From: Methanolinea sp. UBA477
GTDB taxonomy: Archaea > Halobacteriota > Methanomicrobia > Methanomicrobiales > Methanospirillaceae
NCBI GenBank assembly: GCA_002509485.1
Contig: DAWO01000111.1
Span: forward strand, 1 to 9,439
Direction of reading: 5' to 3'
DNA length: 9,439 nucleotides
Part shown: positions 1 through 7,152 of the stretch, piece by piece
Position numbering within the stretch: the first letter of the stretch is position 1
How the letters are laid out: each line of letters starts with the position of its first letter
Translations under genes and position numbers: made by a program
The notes under the pieces: generated by a model
The model's database searches: none
Told to the model about the DNA's origin: nothing
What the model saw: the letters and a program-made list of their open reading frames with translations, nothing else

Positions 1-1
1 C

Positions 2-514
2 CGCGAGATGGAGATTCTCATGTCCATACCTGGAATTGGTGAGATTGGGGCACGTACCCTGCTTGCCGAGATTGGTGATATCACTGACTTTTCATCGGCA
101 GATAAACTGGCGAGCTGGGTGGGGATCGTTCCCCGGGTAGCTCAATCTGCAGATAAACTGCATACCGGCTCCATTACCAAACGCGGATCAGTTCATGTGC
201 GATGGATCCTGACAGAAATTGCTCGGGCTGCTTCTCGATGCCGTTTGAACAGCTTGAGGGTCTTCTTTGAACGTAAGAAAAAAATGCTCGGATCGGGGAA
301 GGCGATCATTGCTCTCGCAAGAAAGATCATTACAATTGTCTGGCATCTCGTGTCGAATGATGAACTCTATTCTGACCCTCAATATCTACCAAAGCGTTCT
401 TCTCACTTTATTTCTGTTAAAATCCCTCAAAGCCTGACCCTTGATGAGCTCATCACGAGGCGAATGTCTACCTCAAGAAAAAGGATCCTGATCACGTATG
501 AATTCAGAAATTAA
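2..514 (+). CDS. IS110-family transposase, C-terminal part (5' end outside window)
   Basis: This is the C-terminal half of a DEDD-type IS110-family recombinase. The frame is open to the first base of the window, so the ATG at 8 is probably internal and the true start lies to the left. Counting from that ATG, residues 4-24 form a helix-hairpin-helix-like segment (SIPGIGEIGARTLL), followed by the family signature SWVGIVPR at 36-43 and a block with S47, the likely family serine of the second catalytic domain, then GSITKRGS at 54-61. The segment to about residue 120 fits the Transposase_20 (IS116/IS110/IS902) domain. The basic tail to residue 168 is less conserved. Established for the family: an N-terminal RuvC-like DEDD domain and a C-terminal serine domain, guided by a non-coding bridge RNA from one element end. 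IS110 elements usually lack terminal inverted repeats, so the right boundary cannot be seen here. Whether the copy is intact cannot be judged. Confidence 0.9.
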   Translation, partial: REMEILMSIPGIGEIGARTLLAEIGDITDFSSADKLASWVGIVPRVAQSADKLHTGSITKRGSVHVRWILTEIARAASRCRLNSLRVFFERKKKMLGSGKAIIALARKIITIVWHLVSNDELYSDPQYLPKRSSHFISVKIPQSLTLDELITRRMSTSRKRILITYEFRN

Positions 515-2150
515 CCCTATTTTCATTAGAAATACCTCGAGGCTGATTCACAGTCAAAATTTGAGCAATCGGATATGGGTGATGTGAGGACGCCCCGGCG
601 GCGGATCAATGACGAAGTCTGGATACCTCTGAAGAACAGGTAATTTCATTCCGCCCACAGGAAACAGTGAGGAGGCTAAAAATGATATCAGGCCTCTCCT
701 TCACCAGCCGGCAACGACTGGAATGAACGGGTTTGGATACGATAATCTGGAATCTCCCTTTGTCCGGGAGAGATCCGTGCTGGTACAGATTATTGATTTT
801 TCATCTCCCCTGTATCGAAAAACCATGGGACAGAATGACAGAAACGGAAGAAACCCGCACCAGATCTTTTTTTGGTCGCGAGTTTCCTGATGAACTTGGC
901 TTCGGGCAGAACAAATTGTGAGGATAGTGCTGTAGATAGGGCACGATCTTTCCAATTCCGGCAAAGGGCCTGGACATTCCGGACCACCGGACCCGCCTTC
1001 TTTACAGGATGAAACACGGGTTTTCTTCTTTGAATAAGGCATCGGGGCGGTCTCAATCGTCCGGTCCCTGTCTCTCCGTGGTTCATGGAGAGTTGCGGCA
1101 AAATTTCCTCTGAATCATCATGGGGGTGAATAATCGCAGTTTTGGAGCAACTCACGGATCATCAATCCTCCTCCCGGGAGTATGTCTTCACCTGGTCCTC
1201 ATAGGGCACATGCTTCCAGGAAGATGATGCCGGATATGAAATCATCATTATCATCTCCGGAACATCTGCTCCCGGGAATTCTATCGATGCGGTACCTATC
1301 GTCCATGCATTGACAGGGATACAGGATCAGAGCTGTAATCGGGGGGATGCATATCCCCGGTGCCTGGTGAAATCTTGCATCGCCCATGGCTCACTACCGG
1401 CAGGATTCAATCACAAAAAACCCTTAATCCGGGGATTGCTCCCTGGAGAGGACTTCCCATGCTCCATCGCGAAAACCTGCCGGAAAGACCGCCCCGGTCC
1501 TTTTCCGCAACACCTGGGATCCAGGATTCAGACGTGTAGAACAATCTCTTTCGAAATATGTACCGGTACCTTTCAGGAGAGTTCTCCAAGCCCGAATCTG
1601 CCATTCAGGATGATGTTTCAGCGAGAGAGAAGATGGGGACATTCCACATATCTATGAGTTCGAATCAGGCCGCATGGCGTTTATTTTTCCCTGTCGAATC
1701 AGGTTACGCCGTTTCCGGATTCGAAAACCGATGAGAGAGTCCACAAAATCCTCTCCTCCGAGAGAAGCCCCTTCTCCGGTCCCAGGATATTCAAAAAAAT
1801 CAGTTTCGCACCGCCCGGGAGACCTTTTTTACCCCGTATCCGTAACCTTTCATATTGTCTGTATCAGTGCCACCTTGTGATGCAGGCAGTATCGATCGCG
1901 TGAAGGGTAAAACTGCCAACCAATCTGGAGCAACACGTTCGTTTGACCTTCCGGATCTCTCTTTTTCCTCACCAGAGGAACCCCTCTTTTTTGATACATT
2001 CCCGGGACGAGACCCGGACCATTCACAGACGCGAACTCTCTACCAGTCGGTGAAAACTCTGCACCAAAAAAAGGAGGAATGAGCGCATAATTCAAAAATA
2101 CGCCGACAGATATTACTTTTATGATACAGGAGCCCACGATATGGAGGAGA

Positions 2151-2180
2151 ATTCATAAACTATATGATGCTATACGTAAC
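2151..2180 (+). promoter_or_regulatory. Promoter-like element, copy 1 of a 30-bp motif
   Basis: The element begins ATTCATAAAC and continues through ATGCTATA, a TATA-box-like core. It matches the element at 4430-4459 at 23 of 30 positions, with 21 of the first 24 identical, and the second copy sits at a position ideal for a promoter. Here the predicted transcription start would be near 2200, about 180 nt before the receiver gene at 2379. It would therefore either give that gene a long leader or drive a short separate RNA. Confidence 0.45.
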
Positions 2181-2332
2181 GAAGGTGGCTCAGGAGCCCT
2201 CTCTTCTGGAATTGCTGCCTGTTCCTGCGGTTTTTTTCACCTGGCAGGGGCCAGCCCTCAAAAACCGTTGAGAAACTGCCGCATCCATTTTTAGATATGT
2301 ATTTGAGGAAAAAGAAAAAAACGGGTAATACA

Positions 2333-2369
2333 AACCGTCACGGCAAAAGCCGTTTCCGACCTTCCGGTT
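2333..2369 (+). promoter_or_regulatory. Nested leader stem-loop upstream of the receiver gene
   Basis: A perfect hairpin ACGGC-AAAA-GCCGT lies at 2340-2353. It is enclosed by an outer 5-bp pairing AACCG (2333-2337) with CGGTT (2365-2369). The structure ends 9 nt before the start codon at 2379, where only a weak ribosome-binding sequence (GAGTG) is seen, so folding could influence translation. No known riboswitch class is recognised. Confidence 0.3.
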
Positions 2370-2378
2370 GAGTGTGAA

Positions 2379-3851
2379 ATGATAACAGTCCTGTTCGTGG
2401 ATGATGAACCCGCCCTCCTTGACGTGTCCCGGATCTACCTGGAGCGGAGCGGAGAGCTCAAGGTTGATACCTGCTGCTCAGCCGGCGAGGCGCTGGAACT
2501 CATGAACGAACGGAGCTATGATGCCATCGTCTGTGATTACGAGATGCCGGGGATGGACGGGATTGCATTTCTCAGGCACCTCCGACTGGTCGGGGATACG
2601 ACCCCGTTCATCATATTCACGGGGAGGGGACGGGAACATGTGGTCATCGACGCACTCAACTCGGGCGCCGACTTCTACCTGCAGAAAGGTGGGGACCCGC
2701 GATCACAGTTTACCGAGCTCATTCACAAGATCAAGCAGGCGGTAATACGAAAAAAAGCAGAGATATCACTCCAGATAACCAGGTACTCGGTGGAGAGAGC
2801 CACCGAGCAGATCTTCTGGCTGGATACCAGGGGGCGTTTCATCTATGCCAACGAGGCGGCATGCAACACACTCGGGTATGGATCCGATGAACTCCTGCTC
2901 CTCACCATGGCTGATATCGACCGGAAGATGGACCGTGAAGCATGGAGCCTGCTGGTCGAAGAACTCCGCCAAAAGAGAGAGAGCATGGGAAGCTCGGTAC
3001 ATACCCGCAAAGACGGAACAGAGTTCCCGGTCGAAATAACCTTCAATTATTTCGAATCACAGGGCAAGGGGGTGATATTTGCCTATTCCCGTGACATGCA
3101 CACCTGGGCGGAATCCCGTGGCGTCTCTGTCGAGATCCGGGAGAGGTGCCGCGAGATAACCGGTCTGATGCCCGGGCCCTTCATGATCCTCACTTCAGAT
3201 GGAAGAGTGGAATTCTCAAACCGGGCCGCGCTCTCCCTTCTCGGGTATTCCGAGGAAGGGCTTGCCACGGGGCTTTACCTTCAGGATATCACAGAGCCGG
3301 CAGAACTGCCGATGATGATGGAGATTCTCGCCCGGGCCGTCAAGGGTGAGATTGCCCCGCCTGCACCGACGGCATTTATTCATAAGAACGGTTCACGACT
3401 GCCAGTCCTGGTATCCGTGCTCCCGCAGAGCGATTCACAGAACGTTCTGGTAGGCATCTTCATCACCCCGCAAAAAGAGGGGCGGCTGGACAGGTACAGG
3501 ATCCTCTTCGAAGAGTCATTGGAGGGGATGATGCTCGTATCAGACCGGATTGTGGAATGCAACCGCGAAGCGTGCGAGATCCTTGGATACCCGAAGGACG
3601 AGCTTCGCGGCCGGACCATCCTGCACCTGTCGCCGCCGTACCAGCCCGACGGCACCGAGTCCTCCATCGCTCTCTTTGAACATCTCCAGTCCGCGACATC
3701 CGTCAACTCCAGGTCATTTGCCTGGCACTTCCGGAGACGGGACGGAAGTCTCTGCAGGGTCCGGATGACACTGAAGCCCATCTACATCGGTGAACGAAAG
3801 TTCATGCTGGCAAACATCGTGGCAGGCGAAAAAACACAGGCCGGCCCATAA
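2379..3851 (+). CDS. Response-regulator receiver protein with three PAS domains
   Basis: This 490-residue cytoplasmic signalling protein has no signal peptide or membrane segment. Residues 1-120 are a CheY-like receiver with the acidic pair D8-D9, phospho-acceptor D53 in CDYEMPGMDG, the switch threonine T81 and conserved K103, so it should be phosphorylated by a partner histidine kinase. Three PAS domains follow at about 133-245, 246-366 and 367-490. They are recognised by repeated LGY(G/S/P) helices (GRFIYANEAACNTLGY, GRVEFSNRAALSLLGY, IVECNREACEILGY) and by closing strands such as KDGTEFPVEI and RDGSLCRVRM. No histidine-kinase, HATPase, GGDEF or DNA-binding domain is present. Receiver-plus-PAS proteins of this type are abundant in Methanomicrobiales. 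The ligand of the PAS domains cannot be told from sequence; small molecules, heme or flavin are all possible. No sensor kinase lies within the window. The gene stands alone, with long non-coding DNA on both sides. The ATG is chosen because the receiver begins immediately (MITVLFVDDEP). Confidence 0.93.
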   Translation: MITVLFVDDEPALLDVSRIYLERSGELKVDTCCSAGEALELMNERSYDAIVCDYEMPGMDGIAFLRHLRLVGDTTPFIIFTGRGREHVVIDALNSGADFYLQKGGDPRSQFTELIHKIKQAVIRKKAEISLQITRYSVERATEQIFWLDTRGRFIYANEAACNTLGYGSDELLLLTMADIDRKMDREAWSLLVEELRQKRESMGSSVHTRKDGTEFPVEITFNYFESQGKGVIFAYSRDMHTWAESRGVSVEIRERCREITGLMPGPFMILTSDGRVEFSNRAALSLLGYSEEGLATGLYLQDITEPAELPMMMEILARAVKGEIAPPAPTAFIHKNGSRLPVLVSVLPQSDSQNVLVGIFITPQKEGRLDRYRILFEESLEGMMLVSDRIVECNREACEILGYPKDELRGRTILHLSPPYQPDGTESSIALFEHLQSATSVNSRSFAWHFRRRDGSLCRVRMTLKPIYIGERKFMLANIVAGEKTQAGP

Positions 3852-3870
3852 ACGTGACTCTTTCGGCCTG
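3837..3870 (+). repeat. Inverted repeat across the receiver gene stop codon
   Basis: CAGGCCG (3837-3843) and CGGCCTG (3864-3870) are perfect 7-bp arms around a 20-nt loop that contains the TAA stop (3849-3851). No T-run follows, so a classical terminator is not indicated. An mRNA 3'-end stem-loop is possible. Confidence 0.4.
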
Positions 3871-4144
3871 AAAATACCCAGGGACGGTCAATATACAGGA
3901 AGAACCCGGACGCTTCTTCGGAAAAATCCTGGACCTGGCATCAGGTCAGGGGCTATTCCCACTCGTGTTTTTGGAAAAAGACCTGGTCTCGTATCCTTTT
4001 CATGAGAAACAGGAGATATTTCCCGCATCGGATGAGAGAGTGCCAGAAATGAGGGAGAGACCGGTAGCATTCCGGAGATCGGATGAGACAACCGGGTTGA
4101 TATACCCTGGATCCATCCTGTGCTTTCGGGTAAACAGAAAAGAC

Positions 4145-4171
4145 GGGTGCTTTTCCGTAAAAAACGCACCC
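4145..4171. repeat. Stem-loop GGGTGC/GCACCC
   Basis: The 6-bp arms GGGTGC (4145-4150) and GCACCC (4166-4171) enclose a further TTTT-CCGT-AAAA pairing, giving a long hairpin with a small bulge. On the + strand a C-rich stretch follows. On the minus strand a T-rich stretch follows (GTCTTTTCTGTTT), so if it is a terminator it would act on the minus strand. Confidence 0.35.
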
Positions 4172-4222
4172 CCCTTCCATCCCTCTGTCCGTAGGAACGA
4201 GACTGCCTGACTGGACAGGGCA

Positions 4223-4263
4223 CCAGGGACCCGGGTGGTTGCCCTGGCGGATCTGGTTTTTTT
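4223..4263 (+). terminator. Candidate intrinsic terminator
   Basis: CCAGGG (4223-4228) pairs with CCCTGG (4242-4247), and a T7 run follows at 4257-4263. Archaeal termination depends mainly on T-runs, so the T7 is the more important part. It lies 370-410 nt beyond the receiver gene, so it would end a long 3' UTR or an unrecognised small RNA, and it would insulate the operon promoter at 4430. Confidence 0.4.
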
Positions 4264-4429
4264 ATCGTGTGGAATGATCTCGGTATACCAAATCTTCTCA
4301 ATACCGCTCCTGTTTTACACGTAGGACGAAATAAAGCCAGGAACTAAAAAACGGCCAAAATGCGTTATATTAGTGATATTACCGATGATAACAGGTTATT
4401 TTTCCCATGCAGAAGGCTCCCGGCTTAGG

Positions 4430-4459
4430 ATTCATAAACCACATAATGCTATATATTAA
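4430..4459 (+). promoter_or_regulatory. Promoter of the DUF5806/mobB-moaE/glmM operon
   Basis: The sequence ATTCATAAAC...ATGCTATATATTAA contains a strong TATA box, CTATATATTA at 4449-4458. The usual spacing of about 25 bp from the box centre predicts a start near 4478, about 10 nt before the ATG at 4489. No Shine-Dalgarno sequence precedes that ATG, which fits a leaderless or very short-leader transcript. The 30-bp block is shared with 2151-2180. Confidence 0.65.
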
Positions 4460-4488
4460 TATGTATCCCCGAACAAACCTGGTATTCG

Positions 4489-5025
4489 ATGAGAGAACGA
4501 TTCGGGCAACAGGATATCAGCAAATATCGAAAATTTAAGAAGGTGGATGGTGCAACCTACAGGAAGGTCAACCAGTTCCTCCGGAAGCGGACATACATAA
4601 CTGCCCGGGAATGGGCAATTGCCCGGCTATGTACTGATTTTCGGACACGAAGCGGGGCTGAAATGACCTTTATCGGCCAGCACCTCCCCGAGCTGGTGCC
4701 GTTCATGCAGGAACCCTACACCCCCCAGGCAGTGAACCAGGCCCGGAACTCCTTCAAGAAGAAAGTGTACAAGTCGGGTGCAACCTTCTTCTACGGGGCA
4801 ATGTGCGGGTTCTTCACAACCGAAGAGCTCGACGACCTGCTCTTTGAAGCGAGCGAAGTCGCCAGGTTTCTCCTGGAGGTCGAGAGGACATCACTTGATA
4901 TCGACGAGGAGATAGATATCGAGGACCGGATTACCAGCGTGATGAGGAGCGTGGGGGTAGCGGCGGCGGCCATCCTCCGCGCGAGGGAGAATGAAGACGA
5001 AGAAGTTGGAGAGGAGATTGAATGA
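4489..5025 (+). CDS. DUF5806-like conserved archaeal protein of unknown function
   Basis: This 178-residue soluble protein resembles the DUF5806 family, which I know mainly from haloarchaea and Methanomicrobia; no function is established. The characteristic features are the N-terminal block KFKKVDGATYRKVNQFLR (residues about 15-32), then ITAREWAIARLCTDFRT, then ELVPFMQEPYTPQAVNQARNSF, and the region GATFFYGAMCGFFTTEELDDLL. The C-terminal third is strongly acidic (clusters of D and E) and predicted helical. There is no transmembrane segment, no clear metal-binding cluster and no enzyme motif. It is the first gene of the operon: its stop TGA overlaps the next ATG by ATGA (5022-5025), so translation of the MobB-MoaE fusion is probably coupled to it. 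A link to cofactor synthesis is inferred from context only. The start is supported by the TATA box 31-40 bp upstream and by the position of the conserved N-terminal block. Confidence 0.85.
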   Translation: MRERFGQQDISKYRKFKKVDGATYRKVNQFLRKRTYITAREWAIARLCTDFRTRSGAEMTFIGQHLPELVPFMQEPYTPQAVNQARNSFKKKVYKSGATFFYGAMCGFFTTEELDDLLFEASEVARFLLEVERTSLDIDEEIDIEDRITSVMRSVGVAAAAILRARENEDEEVGEEIE

Positions 5026-5795
5026 AGATAATCCACGTTGCAGGGTTTTCGGGGACGGGAAAGACGACTTTCATCAGGGAACTGCTTGCAGAATTACACA
5101 AGATCGGGCCCACCGCAGTGGCCAAGCACATGGGGCACCACCTCTGGGATCTCGAGGAGAATAAAGATACAACCGTTCTTTTTCGAAGCGGAGCATGCAT
5201 ATCGGCAGGCATCGACGATGAGAAATCGGTCTTCATAACAGACGACCCGTCTCTTGAAACCATCCTTGAGATCTTCTCCAACAGGGGAATACAATACGCA
5301 ATCGTCGAGGGATTCAAGAGCAAGCCCTATGCCAAGATATGCATGGGTGACGCCACAGGACTGGAGAACGTGGTGTGCACGAACCCCAAACTCTCTGACG
5401 TCCTGGCCCTTCTTCCGAAATTTGACGACTTTTACACGATCGAAGGGCTGGTCCGGGAGCTGAAAGCCTCGTGCGACATGAGCGAGGCGGGGGCAATCCT
5501 CACCTTCAATGGCATCGTGCGGGAACGCACAGGAGAAAAGATAACTGAATACCGGGAATTTTTCGAAGATTTCGACCACCTGATCAAGGATATCAGGCAG
5601 GAGATGGAATCTGTCGATGGAATCCTCGGTGTCCGCTTCCACCATCGAAAAGGCCGTCTTTATGCCGGGGAAGATATCACCTATATTGCACTGATCGCCC
5701 GGCAAAGGCGCGAGGCATTTTTTGCGCTCTCCAGGGCGATCGACCGGATGAAGAAGGAGTTGCATGACTGGGGAAAAGAACTCGCCGGGGCCTGA
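5022..5795 (+). CDS. Bifunctional MobB-MoaE fusion (pterin cofactor biosynthesis)
   Basis: This 257-residue fusion joins two steps of molybdenum/tungsten cofactor assembly. Residues 1-about 115 are MobB-like: Walker A GFSGTGKTT (8-16), the K35-H36 and H40 region, D49, and EGFK (96-99) before PYAKI. MobB is a GTP-binding partner in attaching the guanine nucleotide to molybdopterin. Residues about 152-257 are MoaE-like, the large subunit of molybdopterin synthase, which places dithiolene sulfurs delivered by MoaD. The visible features are GAILTFNGIVRERTG (157-171), H207-H208-R209 with G211 and L213, and the terminal helix with K244 and W250. The MobB-MoaE order is a known archaeal arrangement. 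The WK of classical MoaE reads W250-G251-K252 here, and the protein ends five residues after K252, so the C-terminal tail of bacterial MoaE is missing. No moaD-like gene is in the window. Methanogens need this cofactor for formylmethanofuran and formate dehydrogenases. Confidence 0.9.
   Translation: MKIIHVAGFSGTGKTTFIRELLAELHKIGPTAVAKHMGHHLWDLEENKDTTVLFRSGACISAGIDDEKSVFITDDPSLETILEIFSNRGIQYAIVEGFKSKPYAKICMGDATGLENVVCTNPKLSDVLALLPKFDDFYTIEGLVRELKASCDMSEAGAILTFNGIVRERTGEKITEYREFFEDFDHLIKDIRQEMESVDGILGVRFHHRKGRLYAGEDITYIALIARQRREAFFALSRAIDRMKKELHDWGKELAGA
5754..5763 (+). promoter_or_regulatory. Ribosome-binding site supporting the glmM start at 5764
   Basis: AAGGAG (5754-5759) lies 4 nt before the ATG at 5764, inside the end of the moaE-coding part. 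It favours 5764 over the later ATGs at 5797 and 5812, which lack a comparable site. However, the sequence also encodes lysine-lysine-glutamate of the upstream protein, so it is not decisive. Confidence 0.4.
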
Positions 5796-7152
5796 CATGG
5801 GACCGCAGAAGATGAAGAAAGAGCTCTTCGGGACCAACGGAGTCAGGGGTGTCACTGGAAAAGAGATGACTCCAAAACTCGTGCTCTCGATCGGAATGGC
5901 GCTTGGGAGCATGCGAAGAGGGACCATCGCCGTCGGGATGGACACCCGCACATCCGGTCCGGCACTTGCAAGTGCGATGAAGGCCGGCCTCATGGCTGCC
6001 GGCTGCAATGTCGTTGACTGCGGGATACTCCCCACCCCGGCGCTCCAGTATATTGTCCGGGGCCGGTTCGCTGCCGGCGCGATGATCACGGCGTCGCATA
6101 ACCCGCCCGAGTACAACGGTGTGAAGGTCATCGAAGCAGACGGGACAGAGATGGGAGACGAGGAGACAATCGCTCTTGAACAGCGAATATTTACATCCGA
6201 TTTTTCCTTTGCAGACTGGTCGGACGCCGGAAGGGAGGACCCTGGGGGCTCCCTGGTCTCCGGTTACGTCGACGCCGTTATCGGGGCGTTTCCAGAAGGC
6301 ATCGGAAAGGGGACGACCGTCGTCGTTGATCCCGGCTGCGGAGCTGCGGTCAACACCACCCCCCGTATCCTCTCCGGGCTCGGCTGCCGGGTCTTCACGC
6401 TCAATGCACAGGCCGACGGCACCTTTCCTGGCAGGCTTCCGGAACCGTCCATCGAAGGCCTTGGCCCGCTTGCAGAGATGGTGCGGTCAACCGGGGCCGC
6501 CTTTGGTATCGCGCATGACGGGGATGCCGACCGTGCGGTCTTCATTGATGAAACCGGGCAATACATCGAGGAAAATGTCGAACTTGCACTGATCGCGGAT
6601 TCCATCTGCAGCAGGGAGCGCGGGGTCGTGGTAACCCCCGTCAGCTCGTCGCGACTTGTCGAGGAGATCGCACGCCAGCATGGATGTGACACAGTGTACA
6701 CACCGGTAGGGAGCATATATGTTGCCAGGACCATGATCGGCCTTGTCAAAAACGGCACACCCGTCGCACTCGGGGGAGAGGGGAACGGCGGAGTCATCTA
6801 CCCGAAATTCCAGTTCTGCAGGGACGGGGGGATGACTGCGGCGATGATGGTCTCCCTGCTGTCAGGTCAGCCCCGGACACTGTCCGGGCTTGTCCGGGAT
6901 CTTCCCGCCTTCCACATGATCAAGGACAAGATCCGTATTCAAGACCCGTCACGGATCATCACAACCCTGGTGGAGCGATACGCATCCGAATCCTGCGACC
7001 TGACCGATGGAATCAGGATAAACAGGCCGGATTCATGGGCTCTCGTCCGCCCGTCAGGAACCGAGCCGCTTGTCAGGGTCATGGTGGAATCTGATGACCC
7101 CGATACTGCCAGGGATCTCTACCAGGAGATCATGGCATACATCTCCGGATGA
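5764..7152 (+). CDS. glmM: Archaeal phosphoglucosamine mutase-like enzyme (alpha-D-phosphohexomutase family)
   Basis: This 462-residue cytoplasmic enzyme interconverts hexosamine (or hexose) 6- and 1-phosphates, leading to UDP-N-acetylglucosamine. All four family motifs are present: LFGTNGVRG near the start, the phosphoserine loop TASHNPPEYNG with S111, the magnesium loop DGDADR (252-257), the sugar-binding loop GEGNGG (338-343) and the phosphate loop RPSGTEP (429-435). The GEGNGG form, rather than the GEMSGH or GEQSGH of bacterial enzymes, is typical of archaeal GlmM. The length matches the family, which is usually about 445-460. Strict preference for glucosamine over glucose or mannose phosphate cannot be read from sequence. 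The start is uncertain. The ATG at 5764 has the best ribosome site and overlaps moaE by 32 bp; the ATGs at 5797 and 5812 would remove an unconserved 11 or 16 residues, and 5812 gives the family-typical MKKELFGTNG beginning. It is probably co-transcribed with the two genes upstream. Confidence 0.92.
   Translation: MTGEKNSPGPDMGPQKMKKELFGTNGVRGVTGKEMTPKLVLSIGMALGSMRRGTIAVGMDTRTSGPALASAMKAGLMAAGCNVVDCGILPTPALQYIVRGRFAAGAMITASHNPPEYNGVKVIEADGTEMGDEETIALEQRIFTSDFSFADWSDAGREDPGGSLVSGYVDAVIGAFPEGIGKGTTVVVDPGCGAAVNTTPRILSGLGCRVFTLNAQADGTFPGRLPEPSIEGLGPLAEMVRSTGAAFGIAHDGDADRAVFIDETGQYIEENVELALIADSICSRERGVVVTPVSSSRLVEEIARQHGCDTVYTPVGSIYVARTMIGLVKNGTPVALGGEGNGGVIYPKFQFCRDGGMTAAMMVSLLSGQPRTLSGLVRDLPAFHMIKDKIRIQDPSRIITTLVERYASESCDLTDGIRINRPDSWALVRPSGTEPLVRVMVESDDPDTARDLYQEIMAYISG

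Larger units (their letters stand above)
515..2378. other. 1.86-kb region without a recognisable gene
   Basis: Short open frames exist on both strands, but none looks like a known family and none has both a good ribosome site and a conserved-looking protein. Visible structure includes inverted repeats CTCTCC/GGAGAG (1072-1077 and 1087-1092) and GGGGAT/ATCCCC (1343-1348 and 1353-1358), a T7 run at 2231-2237 and a promoter-like element at 2151-2180. A 14-codon frame at 682-726 has a strong GGAGG-type site and overlaps by ATGA a 55-codon frame at 723-890. A 150-codon open frame (1205-1657) begins with a protein-like stretch rich in isoleucine. The part next to the transposase (from 515) may be the right end of the insertion sequence. 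The region most resembles decayed genes plus regulatory DNA. Confidence 0.5.
3852..4488. other. 637-bp gene-free region with several stem-loops
   Basis: No convincing gene is seen on either strand; the longest open frames (minus 3888-4301, plus 3965-4210) have arginine/proline/serine-rich translations without family features. The stretch contains an 11-bp direct repeat ATCGGATGAGA (4027-4037 and 4078-4088), a stem-loop at 4145-4171, a terminator-like hairpin at 4223-4263 and the operon promoter at 4430-4459. A small non-coding RNA is possible but unproven. Confidence 0.5.

Noticed and set aside
2297..2371. 24-residue lysine/arginine-rich micro-frame just before the receiver gene
   Set aside because: No ribosome site precedes its ATG and it overlaps the structured leader. 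A-rich leader sequence explains the lysines.
3888..4301. 137-codon minus-strand frame in the gap before the operon
   Set aside because: Arginine/proline/serine-rich composition, no ribosome site, and it runs across the stem-loops and terminator-like hairpin.
5094..6131. 345-codon open frame on the minus strand
   Set aside because: It lies antisense to the MobB-MoaE fusion and the start of glmM, whose motifs are clear. Its translation has no family character.
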